A stretch of DNA of 64,000 nucleotides from Ignavibacteria bacterium (lineage in GTDB: Bacteria; Bacteroidota; Ignavibacteria; Kapaibacteriales; UBA2268), in the NCBI GenBank assembly GCA_026416955.1, contig JAOAEE010000013.1, forward strand, positions 62,001 through 126,000. Direction: 5' to 3'. Under the pieces are notes generated by a model. It did no database searches. It saw only the letters and a program-made list of their open reading frames with translations, and was not told the DNA's origin. The position numbers and the translations under genes are program-made. Shown in pieces: positions 1-10,407 of the stretch (positions are counted from its first letter, which is position 1; each line of letters begins with the position of its first letter).

Positions 1-2
1 TT

Positions 3-3000
3 TCCATAAATAAATATGATGAGCTACTCGATAAACTTTCGGCTTTAAGATTACTTGCTTACGATGGTAAACCAATATCAATTGAATGGAAAAACTTACC
101 AATTTGTAACCAATTAAGGAATATAAAGATTATTTTTAAGAAAACGGATACTTTATTCTTTTTCACAACAGTGCAAAATTCAAGTTTGCCAATTTTAAAC
201 GCTTATCCACCATTTTTAAGATATAGTTCAGTAATACCAGGTCAAAGTAAAGATTTAGAACTTACACTGGTCGCTCGAAATTTCAATATCAAAATAGATA
301 GTTTTAAATTACACAATCCTCACTTCAAAATTATTTCTGGGAACATTTCATCACCATTTATTCTTTTAAAGGATTCTTCTCATAAACTAACAATTAGATT
401 TACGCCTTCTGATTCTTCTATTGTTTTCGACAGCCTAGTTATTTATTCCGAGGCTTGTCAAGTAAAAAAAATAAACATCACTGGTGGTTTCCCCAACAAA
501 AAACCCAAAGAAAGAACACTTTCAATACTCCATCCAGCGTGTGGAGACCAATTCTTTATTGGTGATACAATACATATTCGCTGGGAAGGTTTACTCCCAA
601 CCGATGTCGTCCAACTTCAATACTCTACAAATGGTGGCGAAAGTTGGGATACACTTGCTATAAATGTTTTAGGTCTGGATTATAAATTCTACCTCGACCC
701 AAATAAATTCCAAGAAACCGATTCGTTTTTAATCCGTGTAATCCAAATTTGGCCTAATAATGCTGGGGAGACAATTGAGTTGCGCCATTTAAGTGCTATC
801 AACTCTGCCAATTTCAATAGAGATGCATCACTAATTGTAACATCAAGTAGCCACCCCGATGAATTTGCTTTAGTTTGGAATCCCGGTACTGGAAGCAAAA
901 TATTTAACCTTAAAGGGCATACAAAGCAAGTCAATTGGTCTTGCTTCGACAACCAAGATAGGTATGTTATTACTGCATCCGACGATTCGACTTCAATCCT
1001 TTACGATATCAAAAGCGGAGACTCTCTTTTCACTTTCAAAGGTCACAAAAGTAAAGTAACTTCAGCAAATTTTAGCCCAGACGGAAACTATGTCGTAACT
1101 TCTGGCACTGATGGAAAATGTATCGTTTGGGACCTTAACAGTAAAAAGTCGGTCTATACTTTATCTACAGGAATAAACCCAATTTATTTTGCAAGTTTTA
1201 CACCCGATACAAATTTCATTGCATACGCTTCCTACGATGGAAATATATATTTATTTGACATAAAAAAACTTAAAGTTACTAAAACCTTCATTACTAAATT
1301 TGGTAACAACCATATCCACCATTTTTCATTTCATCAAGGAAATAAGAAACTCGCTGCTGCATCGCACCTTGGCTTGATTTTCATTTTTGATTACAATCCA
1401 GACGACACTACGACGAAAGTCTTCCCAAATTTCATACTTTCGCACGATACTATAAGTTATCCAGCAATAAATTCTGCATACTTTAACTCCAATGGTAATT
1501 GGTTAATTACCTCGGGCAGCGATTCAAGAATATTAAGATGGAATCCATTCACTGGTGAACTCATTGATTCTATTGCAATTGGAGAACACTCAAACTCTGT
1601 AACTTCTGCTTCTTTTAGTTTCGACGATGCTATGTTATTGACTTCAAGTTGGGACAGTACCGCAAAAATTTTCAACAGAACAAAACTTGGCTTGCAAATT
1701 GATACTACAGATTGTCTTTTTTCTATTGTGAAACCTAAGGTTTTATCCTATGATATCAATTTTGGAAAGGTATTCCTTGGAAAAGCAAAAGATACTTTAG
1801 TAAATCCAATTATCATTAATAATTCGAAAATTCCTTTGGTGATTGAAGAAATTTTGCAAAAAGGAGCAAATGAAAAAGAGTTTTCAATATTAACTCCCTA
1901 CCCCAAAACTATACTCAATCCAAATGATACCCTAAGCCTTGTTCTTAAATTTTCACCATTTGATGTAGGAACCCGAATCTCCAAGTTGGTTTTCAAATTC
2001 AAAGGTGGAATGTTAGATGTAAATTTATTTGGTGAAGGTGTAATTCCGCCTATAACAATTGAACCCAATTTAGTCGAGATAGGAGAAGTTGTGGTTGGTG
2101 AATTTAAAGATACATTACTAAGGTACATAATTAGAAATCCCTCGACAAAAGAAATACGATTACTTTCAGTTAGAAACATTGGTCCAGATTCAGTTTTCTT
2201 TAGCATTATTGATGGAGGGGAAACAACTGTAATTAAACCCAAAGATTACCACCCATTAACCATACGATTTACACCTAATACTCTAGGTCCGAAAAATACA
2301 ATAATTGAATTCCAAACAGACTCCGAAATACCAAAATCCTTCCTTAACATTGTTGGTGAGGGGGTTATCCCAATCTACGACTCAATTACAATCTCGATAG
2401 GTAATTATTTTGCAAAACCAGGTGAAATAGTTAATATTCCAATAAAATTAAAAAACCAAAAATTCATTAATAAAAATTCGTTTTATTCTGGTCTTGGTTT
2501 CGACCTGAGTTTTAATAAAACAATTCTTGAACCAATAGATAATAAATTTCAGTCTATTATTTCTAATGACATACGAACCTTAAAAATTCTTGTTGAAAAG
2601 GAGAACTTGGACGATTCTGTTTTAACATTCCTAAGATTCAAAGTCGGGCTTGGAAACGATTCTGTTACATCATTAGTTATATCTAATAGTTTTCCATTGG
2701 GAAAAGGCAAAATTGTTATTAAAGAGGAATCTGGAAAACTATTTCTTAAGGACTTATGTAAAGAAGGTGGAATTAGACTTTTTGAACCCGATGGAAAGAT
2801 TGGAATCGGTCCAATTTCTCCTAATCCGACAGAAGGAATTACTTATATTAATTTTGAAACAGTTGAGGAAGGAAAAACAAAACTTGAACTTTTTAACAAC
2901 TCCGGAAATTTAGTCGATGTTTTATTAGATGAAATTTTAAAGCCAGGTAGATACGAAATAATTTTTGATGCAAACAGTTTGGAATCTGGAATATATTTAT

Positions 3001-3056
3001 TAATTTTACGAACACCGAACAATGTTTTGACAAAGATTTTGCAAGTTGTTAAATGA
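3..3056 (+). CDS. T9SS-sorted WD40-repeat / choice-of-anchor-D protein, 5'-partial
   Basis: Frame is open to the window start (ORF track begins at an internal GTG at 171). WD40-like repeats (GHTKQVNWSCFDNQDRYVITASDDSTSILYDI; GHKSKVTSANFSPDGNYVVTSGTDGKCIVWDL), ASPM/SPD-2-Hydin-like repeats, C-terminal sorting domain (SPNPTEG...GIYLLIL...KILQVVK). Confidence 0.85.
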   Translation, partial: SINKYDELLDKLSALRLLAYDGKPISIEWKNLPICNQLRNIKIIFKKTDTLFFFTTVQNSSLPILNAYPPFLRYSSVIPGQSKDLELTLVARNFNIKIDSFKLHNPHFKIISGNISSPFILLKDSSHKLTIRFTPSDSSIVFDSLVIYSEACQVKKINITGGFPNKKPKERTLSILHPACGDQFFIGDTIHIRWEGLLPTDVVQLQYSTNGGESWDTLAINVLGLDYKFYLDPNKFQETDSFLIRVIQIWPNNAGETIELRHLSAINSANFNRDASLIVTSSSHPDEFALVWNPGTGSKIFNLKGHTKQVNWSCFDNQDRYVITASDDSTSILYDIKSGDSLFTFKGHKSKVTSANFSPDGNYVVTSGTDGKCIVWDLNSKKSVYTLSTGINPIYFASFTPDTNFIAYASYDGNIYLFDIKKLKVTKTFITKFGNNHIHHFSFHQGNKKLAAASHLGLIFIFDYNPDDTTTKVFPNFILSHDTISYPAINSAYFNSNGNWLITSGSDSRILRWNPFTGELIDSIAIGEHSNSVTSASFSFDDAMLLTSSWDSTAKIFNRTKLGLQIDTTDCLFSIVKPKVLSYDINFGKVFLGKAKDTLVNPIIINNSKIPLVIEEILQKGANEKEFSILTPYPKTILNPNDTLSLVLKFSPFDVGTRISKLVFKFKGGMLDVNLFGEGVIPPITIEPNLVEIGEVVVGEFKDTLLRYIIRNPSTKEIRLLSVRNIGPDSVFFSIIDGGETTVIKPKDYHPLTIRFTPNTLGPKNTIIEFQTDSEIPKSFLNIVGEGVIPIYDSITISIGNYFAKPGEIVNIPIKLKNQKFINKNSFYSGLGFDLSFNKTILEPIDNKFQSIISNDIRTLKILVEKENLDDSVLTFLRFKVGLGNDSVTSLVISNSFPLGKGKIVIKEESGKLFLKDLCKEGGIRLFEPDGKIGIGPISPNPTEGITYINFETVEEGKTKLELFNNSGNLVDVLLDEILKPGRYEIIFDANSLESGIYLLILRTPNNVLTKILQVVK

Positions 3057-4165
3057 AAAAGTTATTAATTAACATCTTCATCCTTTCATTCATTATCCAA
3101 ATGTGGATTTATCCCAATGATAATTTGATTTCCCAATTTAATATTGTATTGGAAAATCCAAACAATTTAAAACAATTAAACGACCCGATAAATTTTTATT
3201 ACGTTAAAATTGGTGACACCAAGATAAAGAATTTCTACATTTCAAATGCTGGCACTACATCTTATTCAATAAATAAAATTCAATTTCAAAACGGGGGGCT
3301 TGGGGTTTTTTTCTTTTCTACAACACCAAAAATTCCAATAGTTATCAATCCGAATGAGTCAATTAATATAACTTTAACATTCCAACCCGATAGAGTTCAA
3401 TCCTTCTATGATACACTTCTAATTTTCTTTAATGAACCATTTAATTTTATCTATTCGATACCCGTCGAAGGACACTCAACTTGTTTAAACAAACTATTTG
3501 TAATCGACACTTCCTATTTTGTTGGGACCCCTAATTTTACTATTCCAGTTTTAATAAAAGGCGATTCAAATTTAGGGGAATCTTTCCCAATAGACCTTTC
3601 ATTCTACATAACAACAAATGCGAAAGTTTTCCATATCGACAGCATTCGCAATGGTTCAATTGTTGAAAGAACTTCTCACAAAACATTTATTACTTATAAA
3701 ATAAATATTAGCAACTTCACTCTGGACTCAACACAAAAGGAGGTATGTTATCTTATTGGCCAATTGTTTTTATCCGAGCAAGATACTACAATGCTTTCTT
3801 TTTACAATCCTCAATGCAATGTCGATGGTATTTTTTTCGAAACAGAGAATGGTAAAATAGGAACTTATGGAATTTGCATTTCAAATATTTCCTTAGTTAA
3901 TTTCGATACTGATTTCATCAAAATCAATATTCCAAATCAAGTAATTAGTAACGAATTGGAAATCCATTTTAATCAAAACAGAGAAAAGCAAAATTTGGTT
4001 TCCGTAAAAATCTATAATTCTCTTGGGAAAGAAATAATCTTCTTAACCTCTAAAACCCAAACAAAATTGACTATTCCAACTAATAATCTTTCCTCTGGTA
4101 TATACAAGGTAGAAATAATCACCGAATATCAAAAATATTCCAAATTAATTAGCGTTATTAAGTAA
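3053..4165 (+). CDS. T9SS type A sorting domain-containing protein
   Basis: ATGA overlap with upstream gene; signal peptide; anchor-D-like region; C-terminal tail NNLSSGIYKVEIITEYQKYSKLISVIK. Confidence 0.75.
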   Translation: MKKLLINIFILSFIIQMWIYPNDNLISQFNIVLENPNNLKQLNDPINFYYVKIGDTKIKNFYISNAGTTSYSINKIQFQNGGLGVFFFSTTPKIPIVINPNESINITLTFQPDRVQSFYDTLLIFFNEPFNFIYSIPVEGHSTCLNKLFVIDTSYFVGTPNFTIPVLIKGDSNLGESFPIDLSFYITTNAKVFHIDSIRNGSIVERTSHKTFITYKINISNFTLDSTQKEVCYLIGQLFLSEQDTTMLSFYNPQCNVDGIFFETENGKIGTYGICISNISLVNFDTDFIKINIPNQVISNELEIHFNQNREKQNLVSVKIYNSLGKEIIFLTSKTQTKLTIPTNNLSSGIYKVEIITEYQKYSKLISVIK

Positions 4166-4183
4166 TCTTATTAATGATGCGAA

Positions 4184-5443
4184 ATGATAAGTTCTGTACG
4201 AGGCACCAAAGATATTTTACCAGAGGAGATGCCTATTTGGTATTTCATAGAAAAAACGCTACAAGAAGTTTCTTCGCTCTTTGGTTTTAAAGAAATTCGC
4301 TTACCAATATTTGAAAAAACAGAGGTTTTTCAGCGTTCAATAGGAGAAGCAACTGATGTTGTACGAAAAGAAATGTATACTTTCGTCGACAGAGGTGGAG
4401 ATTCAATTACATTGCGTCCAGAATTAACTGCTAGTGTTGTTCGCGCTGTTATTCAACACAACCTACTCTCCGAAAGCCCCCTTTTAAGACTTTGGTACTA
4501 TGGTCCCCTTTTCCGTTACGAACGCCCTCAAAAAGGAAGATTACGGCAGTTTCACCAATATGGAGCAGAAATAATTGGCTCGAGCCATCCAGAAGCCGAT
4601 GTGGAAATCCTTCTACTTGCAAATAGTATTATAAAAAAACTCGGAATTAGCGAATACACATTGCTTATCAACTCGCTTGGGAATCTAAAATCGAGACTAA
4701 AGTACAGAGAAATCCTTGTATCCTACTTGAAACAACATTCAAATGAATTGTCGGTAGAAAGTCGTGAAAGGCTTGGAAAAAATCCTCTACGAGTACTTGA
4801 TTCAAAAGATCCCAACGATTTGGAAATTATACAAAACTCCCCTCTTATATACGATTTTTTAGATGAAGAAAGTAAAGAACATTACAATAATACTAAAATG
4901 ATGCTCAAAGAATATGGAATTTCTTTCAAGGAGTATCCCTATTTAGTTAGAGGTTTGGATTATTATTCCCATACGGTTTTTGAGTTTCAAAGTTCTTTTT
5001 TAGGTTCTCAAGACGCTTTTGGTGGTGGGGGTAGATACAATGAACTTTTCACCCAGTTTTCCCAAAAAAATGATATTCCTTCAATAGGTTTCGCGTTAGG
5101 GATAGAAAGGATTGTTCTAATTCTTGAATCACAAGGTATTGAGTTTAAACAAGAAAATCCAAAAGTTTTTGTTGCATACAACGATTCAAAGTTCATTCCA
5201 AAAGTCCTCGAAATTGCACAAAAATTAAGAGAATTTGGAATTTCAACAATCTTCGACCTTCAAAGGCGCTCCTTAAAGGCACAGTTAAAAGATGCAAATA
5301 AAAAAGGAGTAAGTTATACAATAATTATTGGAGAAGAAGAAATCAACAACCAAACCATCTCAATTAAGAATATGCAAGATGGTAATCAATTTACAATTGA
5401 AATCAGAAAAGGAATTGAATTTTTGATTAATGAATTGAAATAG
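4184..5443 (+). CDS. hisS: Histidyl-tRNA synthetase
   Basis: Class II motifs: RGTKDILPEE, TLRPELTASVVRA, FRYERPQKGRLRQFHQYGAEIIG, LVRGLDYYSHTVFEF, GGGGRYNEL. Confidence 0.97.
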   Translation: MISSVRGTKDILPEEMPIWYFIEKTLQEVSSLFGFKEIRLPIFEKTEVFQRSIGEATDVVRKEMYTFVDRGGDSITLRPELTASVVRAVIQHNLLSESPLLRLWYYGPLFRYERPQKGRLRQFHQYGAEIIGSSHPEADVEILLLANSIIKKLGISEYTLLINSLGNLKSRLKYREILVSYLKQHSNELSVESRERLGKNPLRVLDSKDPNDLEIIQNSPLIYDFLDEESKEHYNNTKMMLKEYGISFKEYPYLVRGLDYYSHTVFEFQSSFLGSQDAFGGGGRYNELFTQFSQKNDIPSIGFALGIERIVLILESQGIEFKQENPKVFVAYNDSKFIPKVLEIAQKLREFGISTIFDLQRRSLKAQLKDANKKGVSYTIIIGEEEINNQTISIKNMQDGNQFTIEIRKGIEFLINELK

Positions 5444-5445
5444 TT

Positions 5446-6678
5446 ATGCCATTTATTAAAATAACAGATTCAAATAAGTGGCAAATAAAATTAATATTGA
5501 TTTCAATTGCCTCTGTTATCGTTTTGTTGATAATGCTGTTTACCAATAAACTTGTTTCCGAGTTAATTCAAAGGGAAAAAGAATCTGTCCAACTTTTTGC
5601 AGACGTTTACAGAAGATATACAAATTTAAACACCAATCCCGAAGACATCGATTTTCTTGTTACAAAACTTTCTACCCTCATAAAATTTCCAATGATAATG
5701 ACAGACGAAAAAGACAATCCTATCTACCCATTTGAATCATATACATTGAACATTAACTTCAACCCTAAATGGAGCACAGAAGAAAAGAGACGGTATTTGA
5801 AAAAATTAATCGAAAAGATTAAAACTGATTATCCACCAATAGTAATTTATAATGACAACGGAGAAATTTTTGCCAAATTTTATTATACCCATTCAACTTT
5901 AATAGAAAGGCTTAAATTCTTTCCTATAATTGAAATTCTTGTAGCGTTTGTTTTTGTGTTCTTTGGTTATTTAGCATTTAAAAATATCAAAAAAAGCGAG
6001 GAATCGAAACTTTGGGTTGGAATGGCAAAAGAAGCTGCCCATCAACTCGGCACCCCACTTTCATCACTACTTGCCTGGTTGGAAATTTTGAAAACTAACA
6101 ACAACCAAGAAATTCCAACCGAGGAAATAATAAAAGAAATGGAACAAGATATTATGCGGCTGCAAACAATATCGGAAAGATTTTCTAAAATCGGTTCTAA
6201 AACAGACAAAATTCGAGTAAATTTAATAGAATTAGTAGAAAATGTTGTCGATTACTTTGAAAAAAGATTACCTCATCTTGGGAAAAGAATTAGTATTGTG
6301 AAAAAATTTCCAGACAAACCAATTTTTGGAGACGTTAATCCCATTCTGTTTTCTTGGTCAATCGAAAATTTATTGAAAAACTCCTTCGAAGCAATAGAAA
6401 ACAAAGAAGGCAAAATTGAAATAAAAATTTTAGAGAGCAAAAAAAGAGTACAAATACTTCTAACCGACAACGGTAAAGGTATGACTTCCAGACAAAAAAG
6501 ATATGCTTTTCAACCCGGATATACCACTAAAACCCGTGGTTGGGGTATTGGTCTCACTTTTTGTAAGCGTATAATCGAGGATTACCATAATAGTAAAATT
6601 TTTATTAAGGAAACATCCCCTGGCAAAGGAACTACATTTGTAATCGAACTTCCAAACAAATTCCCAACTGTTCAATAG
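5446..6678 (+). CDS. Membrane sensor histidine kinase
   Basis: Two TM segments, H-box KEAAHQLGTPLSSLLAWLEIL, N-box ENLLKNSFEAI, G boxes DNGKGM and GWGIGL. Confidence 0.9.
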   Translation: MPFIKITDSNKWQIKLILISIASVIVLLIMLFTNKLVSELIQREKESVQLFADVYRRYTNLNTNPEDIDFLVTKLSTLIKFPMIMTDEKDNPIYPFESYTLNINFNPKWSTEEKRRYLKKLIEKIKTDYPPIVIYNDNGEIFAKFYYTHSTLIERLKFFPIIEILVAFVFVFFGYLAFKNIKKSEESKLWVGMAKEAAHQLGTPLSSLLAWLEILKTNNNQEIPTEEIIKEMEQDIMRLQTISERFSKIGSKTDKIRVNLIELVENVVDYFEKRLPHLGKRISIVKKFPDKPIFGDVNPILFSWSIENLLKNSFEAIENKEGKIEIKILESKKRVQILLTDNGKGMTSRQKRYAFQPGYTTKTRGWGIGLTFCKRIIEDYHNSKIFIKETSPGKGTTFVIELPNKFPTVQ

Positions 6679-6715
6679 TAAAACTTTCTTAATTTTGCTT
6701 TTTTATTAATTTCAA

Positions 6716-8371
6716 ATGAAAAAGATTTTAGTAATTATTTTTTTACTTTGTGTTGGGACACTTTATTCGATATTTTGCCAGAAACAACCTAAAGAAGAGC
6801 CCATCCTTAACTATATTATTACTGGAATTAGAGAAAACCAGATCGATACCCTCGCTTACCAAACAGGACAAAGAATTATTAAAGAGACAGAAGGTTTGGT
6901 GGAAAAAGAAATCGACCCCGATAAATATTTACTCGGACCACAAGACAGACTTACAATTTCAATAATTTCTACAAGACCCAGAGAGTTAGAAGTCGAAGTT
7001 TCCCCCGAAGGAAAACTTTCAATTCCAGAGGTTGGTGTTGTTAATGTCAAAGGTTTAACTCTTTCCCAAGCTCAAAAAGTAATTGTCGAAAAAGTAAAAA
7101 CAATTTTAAAAGCAACGGAAGTAAATGTGCTCTTAAAAAATATTCGAAAATTCAAAGTCTCTATTGCTGGTGCAGTCCAAAAGTCGGCAATAGTTTCTGC
7201 ATCAAGTACCGATAGAGTTTCAGAAATTATCGACAAAGCTGGTGGATTTAAAGAGAATGCATCCCTACGCAAAATACTACTCTACCGGAACGATGGAAAA
7301 GAAATAATTCGTGTTGACTTATACAAATTTTTCTTTCTAAACGATAGAGAATCTAACCCATTCGTTACTGGAGGAGACCATATTATTGTCCCCTTTGCCT
7401 CGGAAAACGAATATATTGAAGCCCAAGGAGAAGTTTTACGCCCCGGTAAATTTGAATTCCTTGAAGGAGATTCTCTTTCAACACTACTTCGCTTCGCCCA
7501 AGGTTTCACTGAATTAGCATTACTTGATTCTGTCGAATTTGTTCGTCAAAAAGATGGAAACATTTTTGAAACAAGAATCCTAAATGTCTCATCTTGGAAA
7601 GAGAAAATAAGACATACTTATGAAAAGATACCAGGGGATTTTCCACTGAAACTGGGTGATAGAATATTTATCCGAAAGATTGGAAGTTGGAAAAAACCAA
7701 GTTCAGTAATAATCGAAGGTGAAGTTTTATACCCCGGACGCTACGCAATCGACGAACATACAGTCCGAATCTCTGACTTACTTGCCAAAAGCGGTGGATT
7801 CACCAAAGATGCTGATATAGAAAAAGTGAGATTTATTCGACAGTCACTATTGAACGTAATAGACCCAGAAATGGAACGACTTTCAAGAATTCCACCATCT
7901 GAAATGTCGAAAAATGAGTATAGGTATTTCCTTTCTAGAGTTAATGAGAGAAAAGGTTTGATGTCCATTAACTTCTTAAGAATTCTGGAAAATCCAAACA
8001 GCGACGATAACATTGTTCTTCAAGACTTAGATTCTATTTATGTTCCAAAGAAAAATGAATTTGTAAATATTCAAGGTAGAGTAAACAATCCCGGGTTAGT
8101 AGCATATAAGCCCGGATATAATTATTTGGATTATATACAATTGGCCGGTGGATTTGGATTTCGTGCAGACGAAGATGCAACGCTAGTTGTAAAATCAAAA
8201 GGCGAGCAATTTCGTGCTCGCGACCTAAATTATAAAATTGAACCGGGCGATAATATTCTTGTGCCACCTCAAGAGGAAGTTACCTTCTTCGAAATCTTTA
8301 CTACTGCACTCACAATTACAACACAGATACTTACAATCGCAGGGGTGGTTTTAGCATTTATTAAATTATAA
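6716..8371 (+). CDS. Polysaccharide export / SLBB-domain protein (Wza-like)
   Basis: Poly_export motif (YLLGPQDRLTISI...GKLSIPEVGVVNVKGLTL) followed by several SLBB repeats (GEVLRPGKFEF, GEVLYPGRYAI, GRVNNPGLVAY). Confidence 0.9.
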   Translation: MKKILVIIFLLCVGTLYSIFCQKQPKEEPILNYIITGIRENQIDTLAYQTGQRIIKETEGLVEKEIDPDKYLLGPQDRLTISIISTRPRELEVEVSPEGKLSIPEVGVVNVKGLTLSQAQKVIVEKVKTILKATEVNVLLKNIRKFKVSIAGAVQKSAIVSASSTDRVSEIIDKAGGFKENASLRKILLYRNDGKEIIRVDLYKFFFLNDRESNPFVTGGDHIIVPFASENEYIEAQGEVLRPGKFEFLEGDSLSTLLRFAQGFTELALLDSVEFVRQKDGNIFETRILNVSSWKEKIRHTYEKIPGDFPLKLGDRIFIRKIGSWKKPSSVIIEGEVLYPGRYAIDEHTVRISDLLAKSGGFTKDADIEKVRFIRQSLLNVIDPEMERLSRIPPSEMSKNEYRYFLSRVNERKGLMSINFLRILENPNSDDNIVLQDLDSIYVPKKNEFVNIQGRVNNPGLVAYKPGYNYLDYIQLAGGFGFRADEDATLVVKSKGEQFRARDLNYKIEPGDNILVPPQEEVTFFEIFTTALTITTQILTIAGVVLAFIKL

Positions 8372-8380
8372 AGTAAAACA

Positions 8381-9547
8381 ATGGACGAAAAAGAAACTCA
8401 AAGAATCGAATTTAATTTTACCAGAATATTGAAAGTTGCTATTAAACACTACAAATTCATTCTTTTATTTACAATTCTTACAAGTATTTTAGTAGTGGGA
8501 ATTTCGTATCTATTACCTCATAAGTACGAATCGAAGTCTACATTACTTCCACCAGAAGAAATTATCGGAGGTAGTTTGACCGAATTTCTAAGGGCTTTTT
8601 CCAATTTACCAACTTTTGGTTCTGGAAGGGCAACCAAAATTCAATTATATTATGAGATGCTTAAAAGTAAAGAACTGGCAAAATTTATTGCCCAAAAGGA
8701 TGAAATAAAAAAATTAAAAATATTTAAAGATCTAGATTCTATCGACTTACAAAGAACAATCTATCAAATTCTTAATGTAGACTTAAAACAATCAGGTTTA
8801 TTTATCATTACAGCAAAAGTACCCACAGGTTTTTTCCCTAATAAAGAAGAAAAGAACCTTGCAGCTAAAGCATCTGCATTGGTGGTAAAATTTGCTTTGG
8901 AAGGATTAGATACACTCGTCCACACTAGAATTTCCACACGCTCTAAAAGAAAAAGAGTTTTGATTGAAAATCTTCTTGCAGAAAAAAAATTCCAACTTGA
9001 TTCTATCGAAAAAGAAATTGAGGATTTCCAGAGAAAAAACAAAATAATAGGCCTCGACGAGCAGAGCAAAGCAATCCTTTCTTCTACTATTAATATTGGA
9101 AGCGAACTTGCCAAGGCAGAAATCGAATTATCCTTGTTTCAAACAGAATATGAACAAAATTCTCCATACATAAAAGCTCTTAGGGACAAAATTCAAAAAT
9201 TGCGTGAGCAATATTCAAGAGTTCAAACTGGTGGCTTAACTGGTACTGAAGCATATTCTATTCCCTTGGAACAAATCCCTTCGCTTTATCGCCAGTATAT
9301 GAATCTGCTTCGCGAACAAAAGATACTTGAACAAGTTACAATTTTCCTTGAAACTCAGAAATATACCGAAACAATTCAAGAAAGCACTGAAATTCCCGGT
9401 GTTGATGTACTCGATACTCCCACTATTCCAATTTCCCACTCATCTCCAAACAGAAAAATTCTCCTTCTTTTTTCTTTAATAATTTCCTTCATAGTCTCAG
9501 TTGCTATTGTAACAATAAAATCATATAAAAAGGGGGAAATTAAATAA
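8381..9547 (+). CDS. Wzz/GNVR-type chain-length determinant protein
   Basis: N- and C-terminal TMs, coiled-coil middle, C-terminal VLDTPTIPISHSSPNRKILLL (Wzz P-rich motif). Confidence 0.85.
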   Translation: MDEKETQRIEFNFTRILKVAIKHYKFILLFTILTSILVVGISYLLPHKYESKSTLLPPEEIIGGSLTEFLRAFSNLPTFGSGRATKIQLYYEMLKSKELAKFIAQKDEIKKLKIFKDLDSIDLQRTIYQILNVDLKQSGLFIITAKVPTGFFPNKEEKNLAAKASALVVKFALEGLDTLVHTRISTRSKRKRVLIENLLAEKKFQLDSIEKEIEDFQRKNKIIGLDEQSKAILSSTINIGSELAKAEIELSLFQTEYEQNSPYIKALRDKIQKLREQYSRVQTGGLTGTEAYSIPLEQIPSLYRQYMNLLREQKILEQVTIFLETQKYTETIQESTEIPGVDVLDTPTIPISHSSPNRKILLLFSLIISFIVSVAIVTIKSYKKGEIK

Positions 9548-9572
9548 AAAAATGGGGGCAAACAAACCCCCA
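9545..9572 (-). terminator. Rho-independent terminator for the SOD gene
   Basis: GGGGG-N8-CCCCC hairpin with a run of A on the + strand (T-tract on the - strand) just downstream of the minus-strand SOD gene. Confidence 0.6.
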
Positions 9573-9601
9573 ATTGCTATCAAAAAATTTTAATTATTTT
9601 T

Positions 9602-10330
9602 TTATTTGTTTTGTAAAAACAATCTTGAAACTTCGTCCCAATTAACAACATTCCACCAGTTCTCAATGTATTCATTTCTTCTATTTTGGTATTTAAGATA
9701 ATAGGCGTGCTCCCAAACATCTAAACCTAAAATTGGAATTCCTTTCACTTCTGCAATATCCATTAATGGATTGTCTTGATTTGGTGTTGAAGCAACAACT
9801 AACTTACCATTAGAAAGTAATAGCCAAGCCCAGCCAGAGCCAAATCTGCCCATTGCAGCATCGAAAAAAGTCTTTTTAAAATTCTCAAATGAGCCAAAAG
9901 TGGAATTAATTGCATTTGCCAATTCTCCACTCGGTGCACCACCACCATTTGGTTTCATAATATTCCAAAAAAACGTGTGGTTCCAATGCCCACCACCATT
10001 GTTGCGAACTGCAACTGGTGCTTTAGAAACATTTTTGAGCAAATCCTCGAGGCTTTTCCCGGCCATTTCCGTTCCTTCAATTGCTTTGTTCAAATTGTTT
10101 ACATATGCTTGATGATGCTTTGTGTGATGCAATTCCATTGTCCACTTATCGATGTATGGTTCCAAAGCATCGTAGGGATAAGGTAAAGGTGGAAGTTCAA
10201 ATTTTCCATTCATAGTAGACCTCATTGTTTTGTCCAACAAATTATTATTAACATTAACTTTCGAAAAAGATGAAAAAGTTGTTAACCCAGTTAGCAATAA
10301 TGAATTTAAAATAAAATCTCTTCTTTTCAT
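9602..10330 (-). CDS. Superoxide dismutase (Mn/Fe), predicted Tat-exported
   Basis: SOD motifs [49 protein letters not shown]-terminus [16 protein letters not shown] has a twin-arginine motif. Confidence 0.93.
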   Translation of the reverse strand: MKRRDFILNSLLLTGLTTFSSFSKVNVNNNLLDKTMRSTMNGKFELPPLPYPYDALEPYIDKWTMELHHTKHHQAYVNNLNKAIEGTEMAGKSLEDLLKNVSKAPVAVRNNGGGHWNHTFFWNIMKPNGGGAPSGELANAINSTFGSFENFKKTFFDAAMGRFGSGWAWLLLSNGKLVVASTPNQDNPLMDIAEVKGIPILGLDVWEHAYYLKYQNRRNEYIENWWNVVNWDEVSRLFLQNK

Positions 10331-10407
10331 ATTTGTTGCCTATTTAAAATTTAGAGACTATAAACTTTTAATTTTATTTTATCTAACTTTTTATTGAGTT
10401 AAAAAAA

